A stretch of DNA of 64,000 bases from Ancylobacter amanitiformis (GTDB lineage Bacteria; Pseudomonadota; Alphaproteobacteria; Rhizobiales; Xanthobacteraceae), in the NCBI RefSeq assembly GCF_030814815.1, contig NZ_JAUSVR010000001.1:186001-250000 (forward strand), given 5' to 3'. The notes below the pieces were generated by a model. That model had not been told where the DNA came from. It worked only from the letters and a program-made list of their open reading frames with translations, and did not search any database. Shown here piece after piece: positions 57,533 to 64,000 of the stretch. A program made the translations under genes and the position numbers. Positions within the stretch are counted from its first letter, which is position 1, and the number at the start of each line of letters is the position of its first letter.

Positions 57533-58282
57533 TTGAACGCGGTAGATAAGCCGACTATCGACCAGCTGCTGTCGGCACTGAAGGGCATGCGGGTGGTCGA
57601 TCTGGCCCCCCTTCTCGAACGCGGCATTCCGCGCTGGCCCACCCATCCGCACCTGACGATCGACAAGGCCGTCACCCACGAGCATGATGGCTATTATTGC
57701 CAGGCGATCATGATGGCCGAGCATACCGGCGCGCATGTCGACGCGCCCGCCCACATGCTGCCCGATCGCATGGACCGCACCATCGACACCTTCTCGCCCG
57801 ATCACCTCATCGCCACCGCGGTGCTCTATGATTTCGGCGACCAGGACCTCAAGCCGGGCCAGCTCATCACCGCGGATGACCTGCGCCGGGTCGAGCAGCG
57901 CACCGGCATGGCCGTCGGCGAGGGCGAGATCGCCGTCGTCAATTATGGCTGGATGCAGCGCTACTGGCGCACGGATTCGCGCGCGCAATGGTACGTGCTC
58001 AACGCGCCCGGCATGTCGGAAGATGCCTGCGAGTTCTTTCGCGAGCGCAAGGTGAAGGCGGTCGCGACCGATACCGTCGCCGCCGAGACGGCGATCATCG
58101 ACGGCGTGCCGCAGAACAATCCCGGCCATATGAAGAGCTGGCTGCCGCATGACATCCTGATCATCGAAATGCTGCGCAACCTCGAACAGGTGTCGCCCCG
58201 CTTCCTGTTCGTCGCCGCGCCGCTCAATATCTTTGAGGGTTCCGGCTCGCCGATCCGCCCCTTCGCCTATTGCCCGGCCTGA
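57533..58282 (+). CDS. Cyclase-family (kynurenine formamidase-like) hydrolase
   Basis: A 249-residue metal-dependent hydrolase of the cyclase superfamily. The metal-binding motif HTGAHVDAPAHM (HxGTHxDxPxH variant) is clear; the N-terminal VVDLAPLLERGIPRWPTHPH and the DTVAAETA and SWLPHDILIIEML sections follow. Members hydrolyse amides, lactones or isatin. The start is TTG at 57533, chosen because GGGAGGA sits just before it and no ATG in frame is as well placed. Divergent from the lactonase and under the same operator. Confidence 0.85.
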   Translation: MNAVDKPTIDQLLSALKGMRVVDLAPLLERGIPRWPTHPHLTIDKAVTHEHDGYYCQAIMMAEHTGAHVDAPAHMLPDRMDRTIDTFSPDHLIATAVLYDFGDQDLKPGQLITADDLRRVEQRTGMAVGEGEIAVVNYGWMQRYWRTDSRAQWYVLNAPGMSEDACEFFRERKVKAVATDTVAAETAIIDGVPQNNPGHMKSWLPHDILIIEMLRNLEQVSPRFLFVAAPLNIFEGSGSPIRPFAYCPA

Positions 58283-58311
58283 CCGGCCAGGCGACGACGA
58301 AACGATCCGGG

Positions 58312-58343
58312 GCAGGCACGGCCCCATGACGGGCCGTGCCTGC
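58312..58343. terminator. Strong hairpin after the cyclase gene
   Basis: A perfect 13-bp stem (gcaggcacggccc / gggccgtgcctgc) with a 6-base loop, 30 bases after the cyclase stop. No T-run follows, so its efficiency is unclear. Confidence 0.55.
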
Positions 58344-58351
58344 GCCCGACT

Positions 58352-58389
58352 CGAAAGAGTTTTCGCTGCCCGAAAGAGTTTTCGCTGGA
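58352..58389. repeat. Two 19-bp tandem repeats
   Basis: cgaaagagttttcgctgcc is followed immediately by cgaaagagttttcgctgga. Each unit is itself a small hairpin (cgaaa-gagt-tttcg). It lies between the cyclase and GFA genes. Confidence 0.8.
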
Positions 58390-58456
58390 AGACTCTGGCC
58401 AGCGGCACATGGCGCGTCGAAGATGACGCCTTGGGACGTGGCGGGAGGTATGCGGC

Positions 58457-58849
58457 ATGGAGCGTTTCACGGGCGGCTGCCGGTGCGGCACGGTTCGGAT
58501 CGTGGCGTCCGGCCAGCCCTATCGGGTGGGCCTCTGCCATTGCCTCGACTGCCGCAAGCATCACGGCGCGCTTTTTCACGCCTCCGCCATTTTCCCGCAG
58601 CAGGCGGTGACGATCGAGGGCGAGATCCGCGACTATGCCGGGCGGTTCTTCTGCCCCACCTGCGGCTCGCCCGTCTTCGCCCGCTCGGGCGACGAGATCG
58701 AGGTGAATCTCGGCTCGCTCGATGCCCCCGACCAGTTGCGGCCGAGCTATGAGATCTGGACCATAAGGCGCGAATCCTGGCTGCCGCCCTTTCCCCTCGC
58801 ACGACACTATGAACGCGATCGCGACCCCACGAGCCGCGTCGAGGAATGA
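58457..58849 (+). CDS. GFA-family (Mss4-like fold) zinc-binding protein
   Basis: A 130-residue protein of the GFA family. Zinc-cysteine clusters: C8 and C10 (GGCRCGTV), C27, C29 and C32 (CHCLDC), C66 and C69 (CPTC). The family was named for glutathione-dependent formaldehyde activation, but most members have unknown function, and the name should not be taken as a reaction. GGGAGG precedes the ATG by a few bases. Convergent with the BKACE gene. Confidence 0.9.
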   Translation: MERFTGGCRCGTVRIVASGQPYRVGLCHCLDCRKHHGALFHASAIFPQQAVTIEGEIRDYAGRFFCPTCGSPVFARSGDEIEVNLGSLDAPDQLRPSYEIWTIRRESWLPPFPLARHYERDRDPTSRVEE

Positions 58850-58961
58850 GCCGCCTCAAAGAGGAGCGGCGTACTCGCCACGGCCAGACAAGGCCCGCCG
58901 GGATTGGCGCCCGGCGGGCTTTCTGGTCCGGAAGCAAGGCCGCATCCGGTGAAAGGGGCGA

Positions 58962-59900
58962 TCAGAAATTGACCGAACCCGGGCCCTTCAGCTGGAGAAT
59001 CTGCCGCGCCTCGTCCGGCGTCGCGATTTCCAGCCCGAGGCCCTCGATCATCTGGCGCACCAGCCGCACCTGGTCGGCGCTGGAGGTCGCCAGCTTGCCC
59101 CGACCCGCCCACAGCGAATCCTCAAGCCCCACGCGCACATTGCCGCCCAGTGCCGCCGCCTGCGCCGCGATGCGCAGCTGGCTCGCGCCGGCGCCGAGCA
59201 CCGACCAGCGATAGTCATCGCCGAACAGCCGGTCCGCCGTGCGCTTCATGTGCTGCACGTCCTCGGGATGCGTGCCGATGCCGCCGAGAATGCCGAATAC
59301 CGACTGCACGAAGAAGGGCGGCTTGACGAGGCCACGCTCGGCGAAATGCGCGAGATTGTAGAGATGGGCGATATCGTAGCATTCAAACTCGAAGCGCGTG
59401 CCGTTCTCGTAGCAGGTGCGCAGGATGAACTCGATGTCCTTGAACGAGTTGCGGAAAACGAGATCCCGCGTCGCTTCCAGATGCTCACGTTCCCACTCGA
59501 ACTTGAACTCGTGATACTTGTCCAACAGATGGAACAGGCCGAAATTGATCGACCCCATGTTCAGCGAGGCGACTTCCGGCTTCAGCATCTGCGCCGGCAG
59601 CACGCGCTCTTCCACCCGCATATAGGGGCTGCCGCCGCTGGTCAGGTTCAGCGCGGCGTTGGTTGCCTGCTTGATCTGCGGCAGGAAGCGCATGAAGCCC
59701 TCGACCGTCTGGTCGGGCTTGCCGGTCTCCGGGTTGCGCGCGTGCAGGTGGAGAATGGCGGCCCCGGCCTCGGCGGCGCCGAGCGCGTCGTCGATGATCT
59801 GCTGCGGCGTGATCGGCAGGTAGGGCGACATGGAGGGCGTGTGGATCGCGCCCGTCACGGCGCAGGTGATGATGACCTTGCGCGGTCCCGGCTTGCTCAT
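58962..59900 (-). CDS. BKACE-family beta-keto acid cleavage enzyme (DUF849)
   Basis: A 312-residue zinc enzyme that exchanges an acyl group between a beta-keto acid and acetyl-CoA, giving acetoacetate and a new acyl-CoA. Metal ligands HxH are in ILHLHARNPETGKP; the Arg/Glu/Asp set is in NVRVGLEDSLW, as in the founding 3-keto-5-aminohexanoate cleavage enzyme. SGGSPYMRVEERV is the CoA/substrate loop. The substrate is set by the pocket and cannot be read by eye. Start at 59900 follows AGGA. Just downstream of the 3-dehydrogenase, which would make its keto substrate. Confidence 0.92.
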   Translation of the reverse strand: MSKPGPRKVIITCAVTGAIHTPSMSPYLPITPQQIIDDALGAAEAGAAILHLHARNPETGKPDQTVEGFMRFLPQIKQATNAALNLTSGGSPYMRVEERVLPAQMLKPEVASLNMGSINFGLFHLLDKYHEFKFEWEREHLEATRDLVFRNSFKDIEFILRTCYENGTRFEFECYDIAHLYNLAHFAERGLVKPPFFVQSVFGILGGIGTHPEDVQHMKRTADRLFGDDYRWSVLGAGASQLRIAAQAAALGGNVRVGLEDSLWAGRGKLATSSADQVRLVRQMIEGLGLEIATPDEARQILQLKGPGSVNF

Positions 59901-59929
59901 GGCATCTGTCCTTGTGCTGGGTACTGGTC

Positions 59930-60877
59930 TCAGGCGCCGATATCGCGGTCGGCGCGGTTCTTGTGGGCGATCAGCGCCATGAGGCGGCGGTCGCGCCATT
60001 CCTGTCGCGGCTGCAACTGGTCGGCCGGCAGCGCCGCGCGGCGATCGCGCGCGATCTCCTCGATGACCGGGCCGTCCCATTCCACGCGGCGCATCATGCT
60101 GGCGAAGAGGCCGCGATACAGGCCCTGATAGCGCTCGACATAGTCGCGCACCCCGCCGGGCGCGTTCAGGTCGATGGTCTCGAACGGACCCATGAACGAC
60201 CAGCGCAGCGCCAGTCCGTCGCGTATGCCGATATCGACATCCTCCACCGAGGCGTAGCCATCGGCGACCAGCCGGAACGCCTCCTCCAGAATGGCGCCCT
60301 GCAGCCGGTTCATGACGAAGCCGTCGATCTCGCGCTTCATCACGATCGGCTTCTGCCCGATCGCCGTGAGGATGCGCGCCGCCCGCTCCACCGTCGCGGG
60401 CGAGGTCCAGGGCGCCGGCACCACCTCGGCTGCGGGGATGACGTAAGGCGGGTTGATCGGGTGGGCGACCAGACAGCGGGCGCGCCCGGCCAGCCCCTCG
60501 GTGAAGGCCGAGGGCAGCAGCGCCGAGGTCGAGGAGGCGATCACCGCATCCGCCGGCGTCGCGCTGTCGAGCCGCTGGAAAATGGCGATCTTCACGTCGA
60601 GCCGCTCGAAGGTGTTTTCCTGCACGTAGCCGACGCCGGCCACCGCCGCCTCCAGGCTCTCCACCGGCTGGATGCGGGTCAGCACCTCCTCGGGTGCCTG
60701 GCCGTTCAGCAAATCATGAGCGAGGAGATCGGGCAGCAGGCCGGCAATATAGTCCTTGGCGCGCCCGGTGGCGTCCGCATCCTGGTCCCACAGCCGCACC
60801 GAATTGCCCGCACGCGCGTGGCTGATGGCCCAGGCCCGGCCGATGAACCCGGTGCCGATAATGGCAACGTCTTCCAT
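59930..60877 (-). CDS. 3-hydroxyacyl-CoA-dehydrogenase-family enzyme, lambda-crystallin/L-gulonate 3-dehydrogenase-like
   Basis: A 315-residue NAD-dependent dehydrogenase. The Rossmann motif is IIGTGFIGRAWA. The active-site part AHPINPPYVIPAAEVVPAP and later VMNRLQGAILEEAFRLVADG, GPFETIDLNAPGG resemble CRYL1 (L-gulonate 3-dehydrogenase) and L-carnitine dehydrogenase. It should oxidise the C3 hydroxyl of a 3-hydroxy acid, giving the beta-keto acid expected by the adjacent BKACE. The stop is 29 bases before the BKACE start. GGGAGA precedes the ATG. Carnitine as substrate remains possible but fits the sugar transporter less well. Confidence 0.88.
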   Translation of the reverse strand: MEDVAIIGTGFIGRAWAISHARAGNSVRLWDQDADATGRAKDYIAGLLPDLLAHDLLNGQAPEEVLTRIQPVESLEAAVAGVGYVQENTFERLDVKIAIFQRLDSATPADAVIASSTSALLPSAFTEGLAGRARCLVAHPINPPYVIPAAEVVPAPWTSPATVERAARILTAIGQKPIVMKREIDGFVMNRLQGAILEEAFRLVADGYASVEDVDIGIRDGLALRWSFMGPFETIDLNAPGGVRDYVERYQGLYRGLFASMMRRVEWDGPVIEEIARDRRAALPADQLQPRQEWRDRRLMALIAHKNRADRDIGA

Positions 60878-60945
60878 GTGTTGTCTCCCTTGGCGCAGGC
60901 GCTGCATCGGCGCGGGCGCGTGTCTGGCCTTGCGGATGGGTGGGG

Positions 60946-63054
60946 TCAGCGGCGCTCGCGCAGCGCGATCACGGCGGTGAGAATGACGACGCCGTAGACG
61001 ATGGAGCGCACCGATGTCGGGAAGGTCGTGCCCGCCAGCAGGGTCTGCAGCGCCGTGAGCAGCAGGACGCCGCCCAGCATGCCGGCATAATTGCCGCGCC
61101 CGCCGGTGATCAGCGTTCCGCCCACCACGACGGCGGCGATCGAGGGCAGCAGATATTCGTCGCCCATGCCCAGGCTCGCCTGCCCCGACAGCCCGCTCAG
61201 CAGGATGCCGACCAGCGCGGCGCACAGGCCCGACAGCATGTAGACCATGACCACCGTGCGCTTGACCGGCACGCCGGAAAGCGCGGCGGCGCGCGCGCTG
61301 TTGCCGATGGCATAGACCCGCCGGCCGAACGCGGTGCGCCCCAGCAGCACGACGGCGGCAAGCACGAACAGCCCGAGGAAGATCACCACCGGGGTCACGC
61401 CGAACACGCGCTGCGTCATGAAGGACCGCAGCAGCGGCGCGGCGAAGCCGTCCGGCGTGCCGCCGGAATAGATCAGCGCGGTGCCCTGCAGGAACCCGTT
61501 GGTCGCCAGCGTCATGACGATGGGCGAGAGCCCGAGCAGGACGATGCCGGTGCCGTTGATCAGGCCGATCAGCGCCCCCACCAGCAGCACGAAGGGCACG
61601 GCATAGATGAGTTCGACATTCGACCCCGCCGCCATGCCGCTGACCAGGATGCCGGCCAGCGCAATGGTCCAGGGCAGCGAGAGGTCCAGCCCGCCGGTGA
61701 GGATCACGGCCCCCTGCCCCAGCGCCAGAATGGCCAGGAAGCAGGAGAGCACGAGCAGCGTGTTGTAGTAGTTGCCGTTCAACAGCGTGTTGCCGAGCAT
61801 GAACTCGGTCGCCAGCAGCACCACGGCGAAGCTGATGAAGGCGGGCAGCGCCAGCAGGATGGCCGGCCGGCTACGACCGAGCCGCTGAATGAGGCTCGCG
61901 CCCTGCCCCTCGCCGAAGACCCGCACGCCATCCGCCGGCACGCCATCCGCCCGGCGGGGAAGCGCGAGGCGCTTCACATCCGTGGTTCGCTGGCGCGCCA
62001 GCACGCCCTCGCGCCAGGCCGAGAAGCGCGTACCGGCGCGGCGCAGGTTCTCCGCGAGTTCGGAACGGCGATGCAGCGCGCCCATCAGCACGGCGAGCAG
62101 CAGGATCGTGCTTTCCGCGATGGTCGAGTAATAGGCCGAGACGTTGAGGATCAAGAGGATATTGACCATCAGCACCAGCACGAAGGCGCCGATCACCGTG
62201 CCGGTCAGCCCGCCGCGCCCGCCGCCGAGCAATGTGCCCCCGACCACCACCGCCGCGAACATCTGCAGCAGCATGGGGTTGCCGACCAGCGGATCGCCCG
62301 CCCCGGTCTGGCCGGAAACGCACACCCCCGCCAGGCCATAGAAACCTCCGGCCAGCACATAGGTGAGGAAGCGCGCGCGGCGCGTGGCGATGCCCGCCGA
62401 GCGCGCGCTGTCGGCATCGCCGCCCACGGCATAGAGCGCGATGCCGAACGGCGTCGCCTTCAGCCAGTACCAGAGGGCAAGGCACGCCAGGATGAGCGCG
62501 CCGGTCATCGGCAGGAAGCCCGGGATGACCTCGGACCCCATGAATTCCCCGAGCGAGGCGTCGATCACGCCGCCGGGCTTGTCCATCACCAGCAGGGTGG
62601 CGCCCTGCAGGATGAACATGGTCGCCAGCGTCACCACGATCGGCTGCAGGCGGAGAAACGCGATGAGCGCGCCATTGACCATGCCCACCAGCGCGCCGAT
62701 GCCGATGCCGATCAGCAACAGCAGCACCGGCGAGGTCACGGCATCCGGCGGCAGCGCGGCGAGGCTCACATTGACCAGCGAGATCACCGCCGCGGCGGAG
62801 AGGTCGAAGCCCCCGCTCAGGATGACGAGGGTCTGGCCCATGCCGGCGATCGCCAGCGGCGTGCCGCTCGAGACGATCTGCGAGATATCGTAATAGCTCA
62901 GCGGGGTGGCGCTGACGGAAAGGATGATGCTGGCCAGCACCACCAGCACGCCGGCGGCGGTCAGCAGGCCGCGATCGCGGCCGAGGCGCCATTTGCGGCC
63001 GGCCGTGCCGTCCCGCAGGGCGGGTTCAAGTCGCTCTGTCATCTGCATGGCCAT
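60946..63054 (-). CDS. Fused tandem ribose-type ABC permease (two RbsC domains)
   Basis: A 702-residue inner-membrane protein with two complete RbsC/BPD_transp_2 domains in tandem: about residues 25-330 and 400-702, joined by a charged linker of about 65 residues (HRRSELAENLRRAGTRFSAW and after). Each has the sugar-permease motif: AVVVGGTLLGGGRGGLTGT in the first half and AVVVGGTLITGGRGNYAG in the second. Normal transporters use two separate copies; here the dimer is covalent and could be asymmetric. The start at 63054 is one base after the ATPase stop. Two later ATG codons (63048 and 63042) are alternatives. Confidence 0.92.
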   Translation of the reverse strand: MAMQMTERLEPALRDGTAGRKWRLGRDRGLLTAAGVLVVLASIILSVSATPLSYYDISQIVSSGTPLAIAGMGQTLVILSGGFDLSAAAVISLVNVSLAALPPDAVTSPVLLLLIGIGIGALVGMVNGALIAFLRLQPIVVTLATMFILQGATLLVMDKPGGVIDASLGEFMGSEVIPGFLPMTGALILACLALWYWLKATPFGIALYAVGGDADSARSAGIATRRARFLTYVLAGGFYGLAGVCVSGQTGAGDPLVGNPMLLQMFAAVVVGGTLLGGGRGGLTGTVIGAFVLVLMVNILLILNVSAYYSTIAESTILLLAVLMGALHRRSELAENLRRAGTRFSAWREGVLARQRTTDVKRLALPRRADGVPADGVRVFGEGQGASLIQRLGRSRPAILLALPAFISFAVVLLATEFMLGNTLLNGNYYNTLLVLSCFLAILALGQGAVILTGGLDLSLPWTIALAGILVSGMAAGSNVELIYAVPFVLLVGALIGLINGTGIVLLGLSPIVMTLATNGFLQGTALIYSGGTPDGFAAPLLRSFMTQRVFGVTPVVIFLGLFVLAAVVLLGRTAFGRRVYAIGNSARAAALSGVPVKRTVVMVYMLSGLCAALVGILLSGLSGQASLGMGDEYLLPSIAAVVVGGTLITGGRGNYAGMLGGVLLLTALQTLLAGTTFPTSVRSIVYGVVILTAVIALRERR

Positions 63055-63055
63055 C

Positions 63056-64000
63056 TCACACCGCCAGTTTTTCGCGGGAGCTATCGGGCGCCGAACCAAG
63101 CGCGGCGGCCAGAATGTGTTCCTCGGTCAGCTGGTCGCCGGCCAGTTCGGCGGCGATGCGCCCGGCATAGAACACCAGTGTCCGGTCGGTGAGATGGACG
63201 AGTTCGGGGATCTCGGTGGAGTAGAAGATCACCGCCCCGCCCGCCTCGGCATAGGCGCGCAGCAACTGGTAGATCTCGTTCTTGGTGCCGACATCGATGC
63301 CGCGCGTCGGGTCGTAGACCAGCAGCACCCGCGCCTCGCTCAACAGCCATTTGGCGATGGCGATCTTCTGCTGGTTGCCGCCCGAGAAGGATTCCGCCGG
63401 CATCCATTCCGCGCGTTCGGCGACGTTCACCTGGCCGAACACCGCGCGCACGGCGGCCGCCTCCTTCGCCCGGTCGATGATGCCGAAGCGCGTGAAGCGC
63501 TCGATCACCGGGATCGTGGCGTTCTGCGTGCCGGTGAGCTTGAGGAACAGGCCCTCGGTCTTGCGCTCCTCCGGCACCAGGCTGATGCCGATGCGCGCGG
63601 AAATCGCATCGCCGGGCGAGGTGAACACCACCTTGCGCCCATCGACGGCGAGATGCCCGCGGCTGACCGGCCTCTCGCCGAACAGGGCGAGAAACAGATC
63701 CAGTTGGCCCATGCCCTGGAGGCCGGCAATGCCGAGGATCTCGCCCTCGCGCAGGCGGAAGCTGGCCTCGCGCAGCTTGCCCGCCGTCCCCATGCCATGG
63801 GCCGCGAGAACCTCGGTGCCGAGCCTGTGGCGGGTCTGGCCGCGTGGGGGAAAGGAGTGGATCAGCGAGCGGCCGGCAATCATGCGCACCACGTCCTCAT
63901 CCGCGAAGTCGCGGACATGGCCGGAGGCGATGTGCCTGCCGCTGCGCAGGATGGTGAGGTCGTCGCAGAAATCGCGCACCTCCCGCAGCCGGTGCGAAAT
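63056..64000 (-). CDS. Sugar ABC transporter ATP-binding protein, C-terminal part (5' end outside window)
   Basis: The last 314 residues of a RbsA/MglA-like ATPase. The frame is open to the edge and starts with ISHRLREV, the end of the first nucleotide-binding domain. The second domain has the signature FSGGNQQKIAIAKWL, but its Walker B is LLVYDPTRGIDVG: the usual Asp-Glu before Pro-Thr is Tyr-Asp. The switch region reads YSTEIPEL with no histidine, as is common in second domains of this family. ATP hydrolysis is therefore likely at one site only. It couples to the fused permease directly downstream; the binding protein is not in the window. Confidence 0.92.
   Translation of the reverse strand: MSHRLREVRDFCDDLTILRSGRHIASGHVRDFADEDVVRMIAGRSLIHSFPPRGQTRHRLGTEVLAAHGMGTAGKLREASFRLREGEILGIAGLQGMGQLDLFLALFGERPVSRGHLAVDGRKVVFTSPGDAISARIGISLVPEERKTEGLFLKLTGTQNATIPVIERFTRFGIIDRAKEAAAVRAVFGQVNVAERAEWMPAESFSGGNQQKIAIAKWLLSEARVLLVYDPTRGIDVGTKNEIYQLLRAYAEAGGAVIFYSTEIPELVHLTDRTLVFYAGRIAAELAGDQLTEEHILAAALGSAPDSSREKLAV

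Noticed and set aside
58457-58849. Calling the GFA protein a formaldehyde-activating enzyme
   Set aside because: The family name covers many proteins without that activity, and no glutathione-formaldehyde genes are adjacent.
59930-60877. Naming the dehydrogenase and BKACE as a carnitine catabolic pair
   Set aside because: Such pairs exist, but the active-site region looks more like CRYL1, the transporter is a sugar type, and no betaine genes or thioesterase are nearby. Kept only as an alternative.

Overview
This is a high-GC chromosomal window from an alphaproteobacterium, most likely order Hyphomicrobiales (Rhizobiales). A Xanthobacter, Ancylobacter or Starkeya-like organism would fit, but the genus is inference. 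The order-level pointers are a DUF1476-type F1-ATPase inhibitor zeta subunit beside purC, a liv operon carrying a DUF6867 gene, an alphaproteobacterial LexA box (GTTC-N7-GTTC) before recA, a BcsS-like protein, and a purS-purQ-purL-bolA-grx run. I see no prophage, insertion sequence, CRISPR array, tRNA or rRNA.

Layout. 1-478 is the 3' end of groEL. 1048-8050 (minus strand) holds a SnoaL-like protein, a TetR-controlled efflux operon (tetR, HlyD lipoprotein, ABC ATPase, ABC-2 permease) with a near-perfect operator, and a large exported phytase-like protein with a candidate Pho box. 8252-11779 is a TRAP transporter whose dctP is separated from dctQM by a 421-bp gap. 11862-20789 is mixed: a HerA-like ATPase divergent from a DUF488 gene, a BcsS-like protein, a three-gene molybdenum hydroxylase maturation operon, a lysine aminomutase-like radical SAM enzyme, a flavoprotein and a flavin reductase. 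21179-27007 is a complete branched-chain amino acid ABC operon (livHMGF, DUF6867, livK). 27160-31249 has a GNAT enzyme, CcdA, a P1 peptidase, a small secreted protein, rpe and a small hypothetical gene. 31325-42077 is purine synthesis (purB, purC, purS, purQ, purL) with bolA and a CGFS glutaredoxin; two SH3-repeat secreted proteins and the ATPase inhibitor lie between purB and purC. 42246-54317 is mostly housekeeping: rpsD, a lytic transglycosylase, murI, trmJ, icd, a cyclic-nucleotide-gated K+ channel, alaS and recA.

54416-64000 is the most interesting part. It is a catabolic region with an SDR dehydrogenase, a 3-hydroxyisobutyryl-CoA hydrolase-like protein, an SMP-30 lactonase, a cyclase-family hydrolase, a GFA protein, a BKACE (DUF849) beta-keto acid cleavage enzyme, a lambda-crystallin/L-gulonate 3-dehydrogenase-like enzyme, and a ribose-type ABC transporter whose two permeases are fused into one polypeptide. 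These activities can be ordered into an oxidative (deoxy)sugar-acid route: uptake, C1 oxidation, lactone opening, C3 oxidation, retro-Claisen cleavage, acyl-CoA hydrolysis. That order is inference.

Across the window there are three copies of a 107-bp dispersed repeat and a recurring pattern of 14-15 bp tandem micro-repeats, both in leaders and inside genes.
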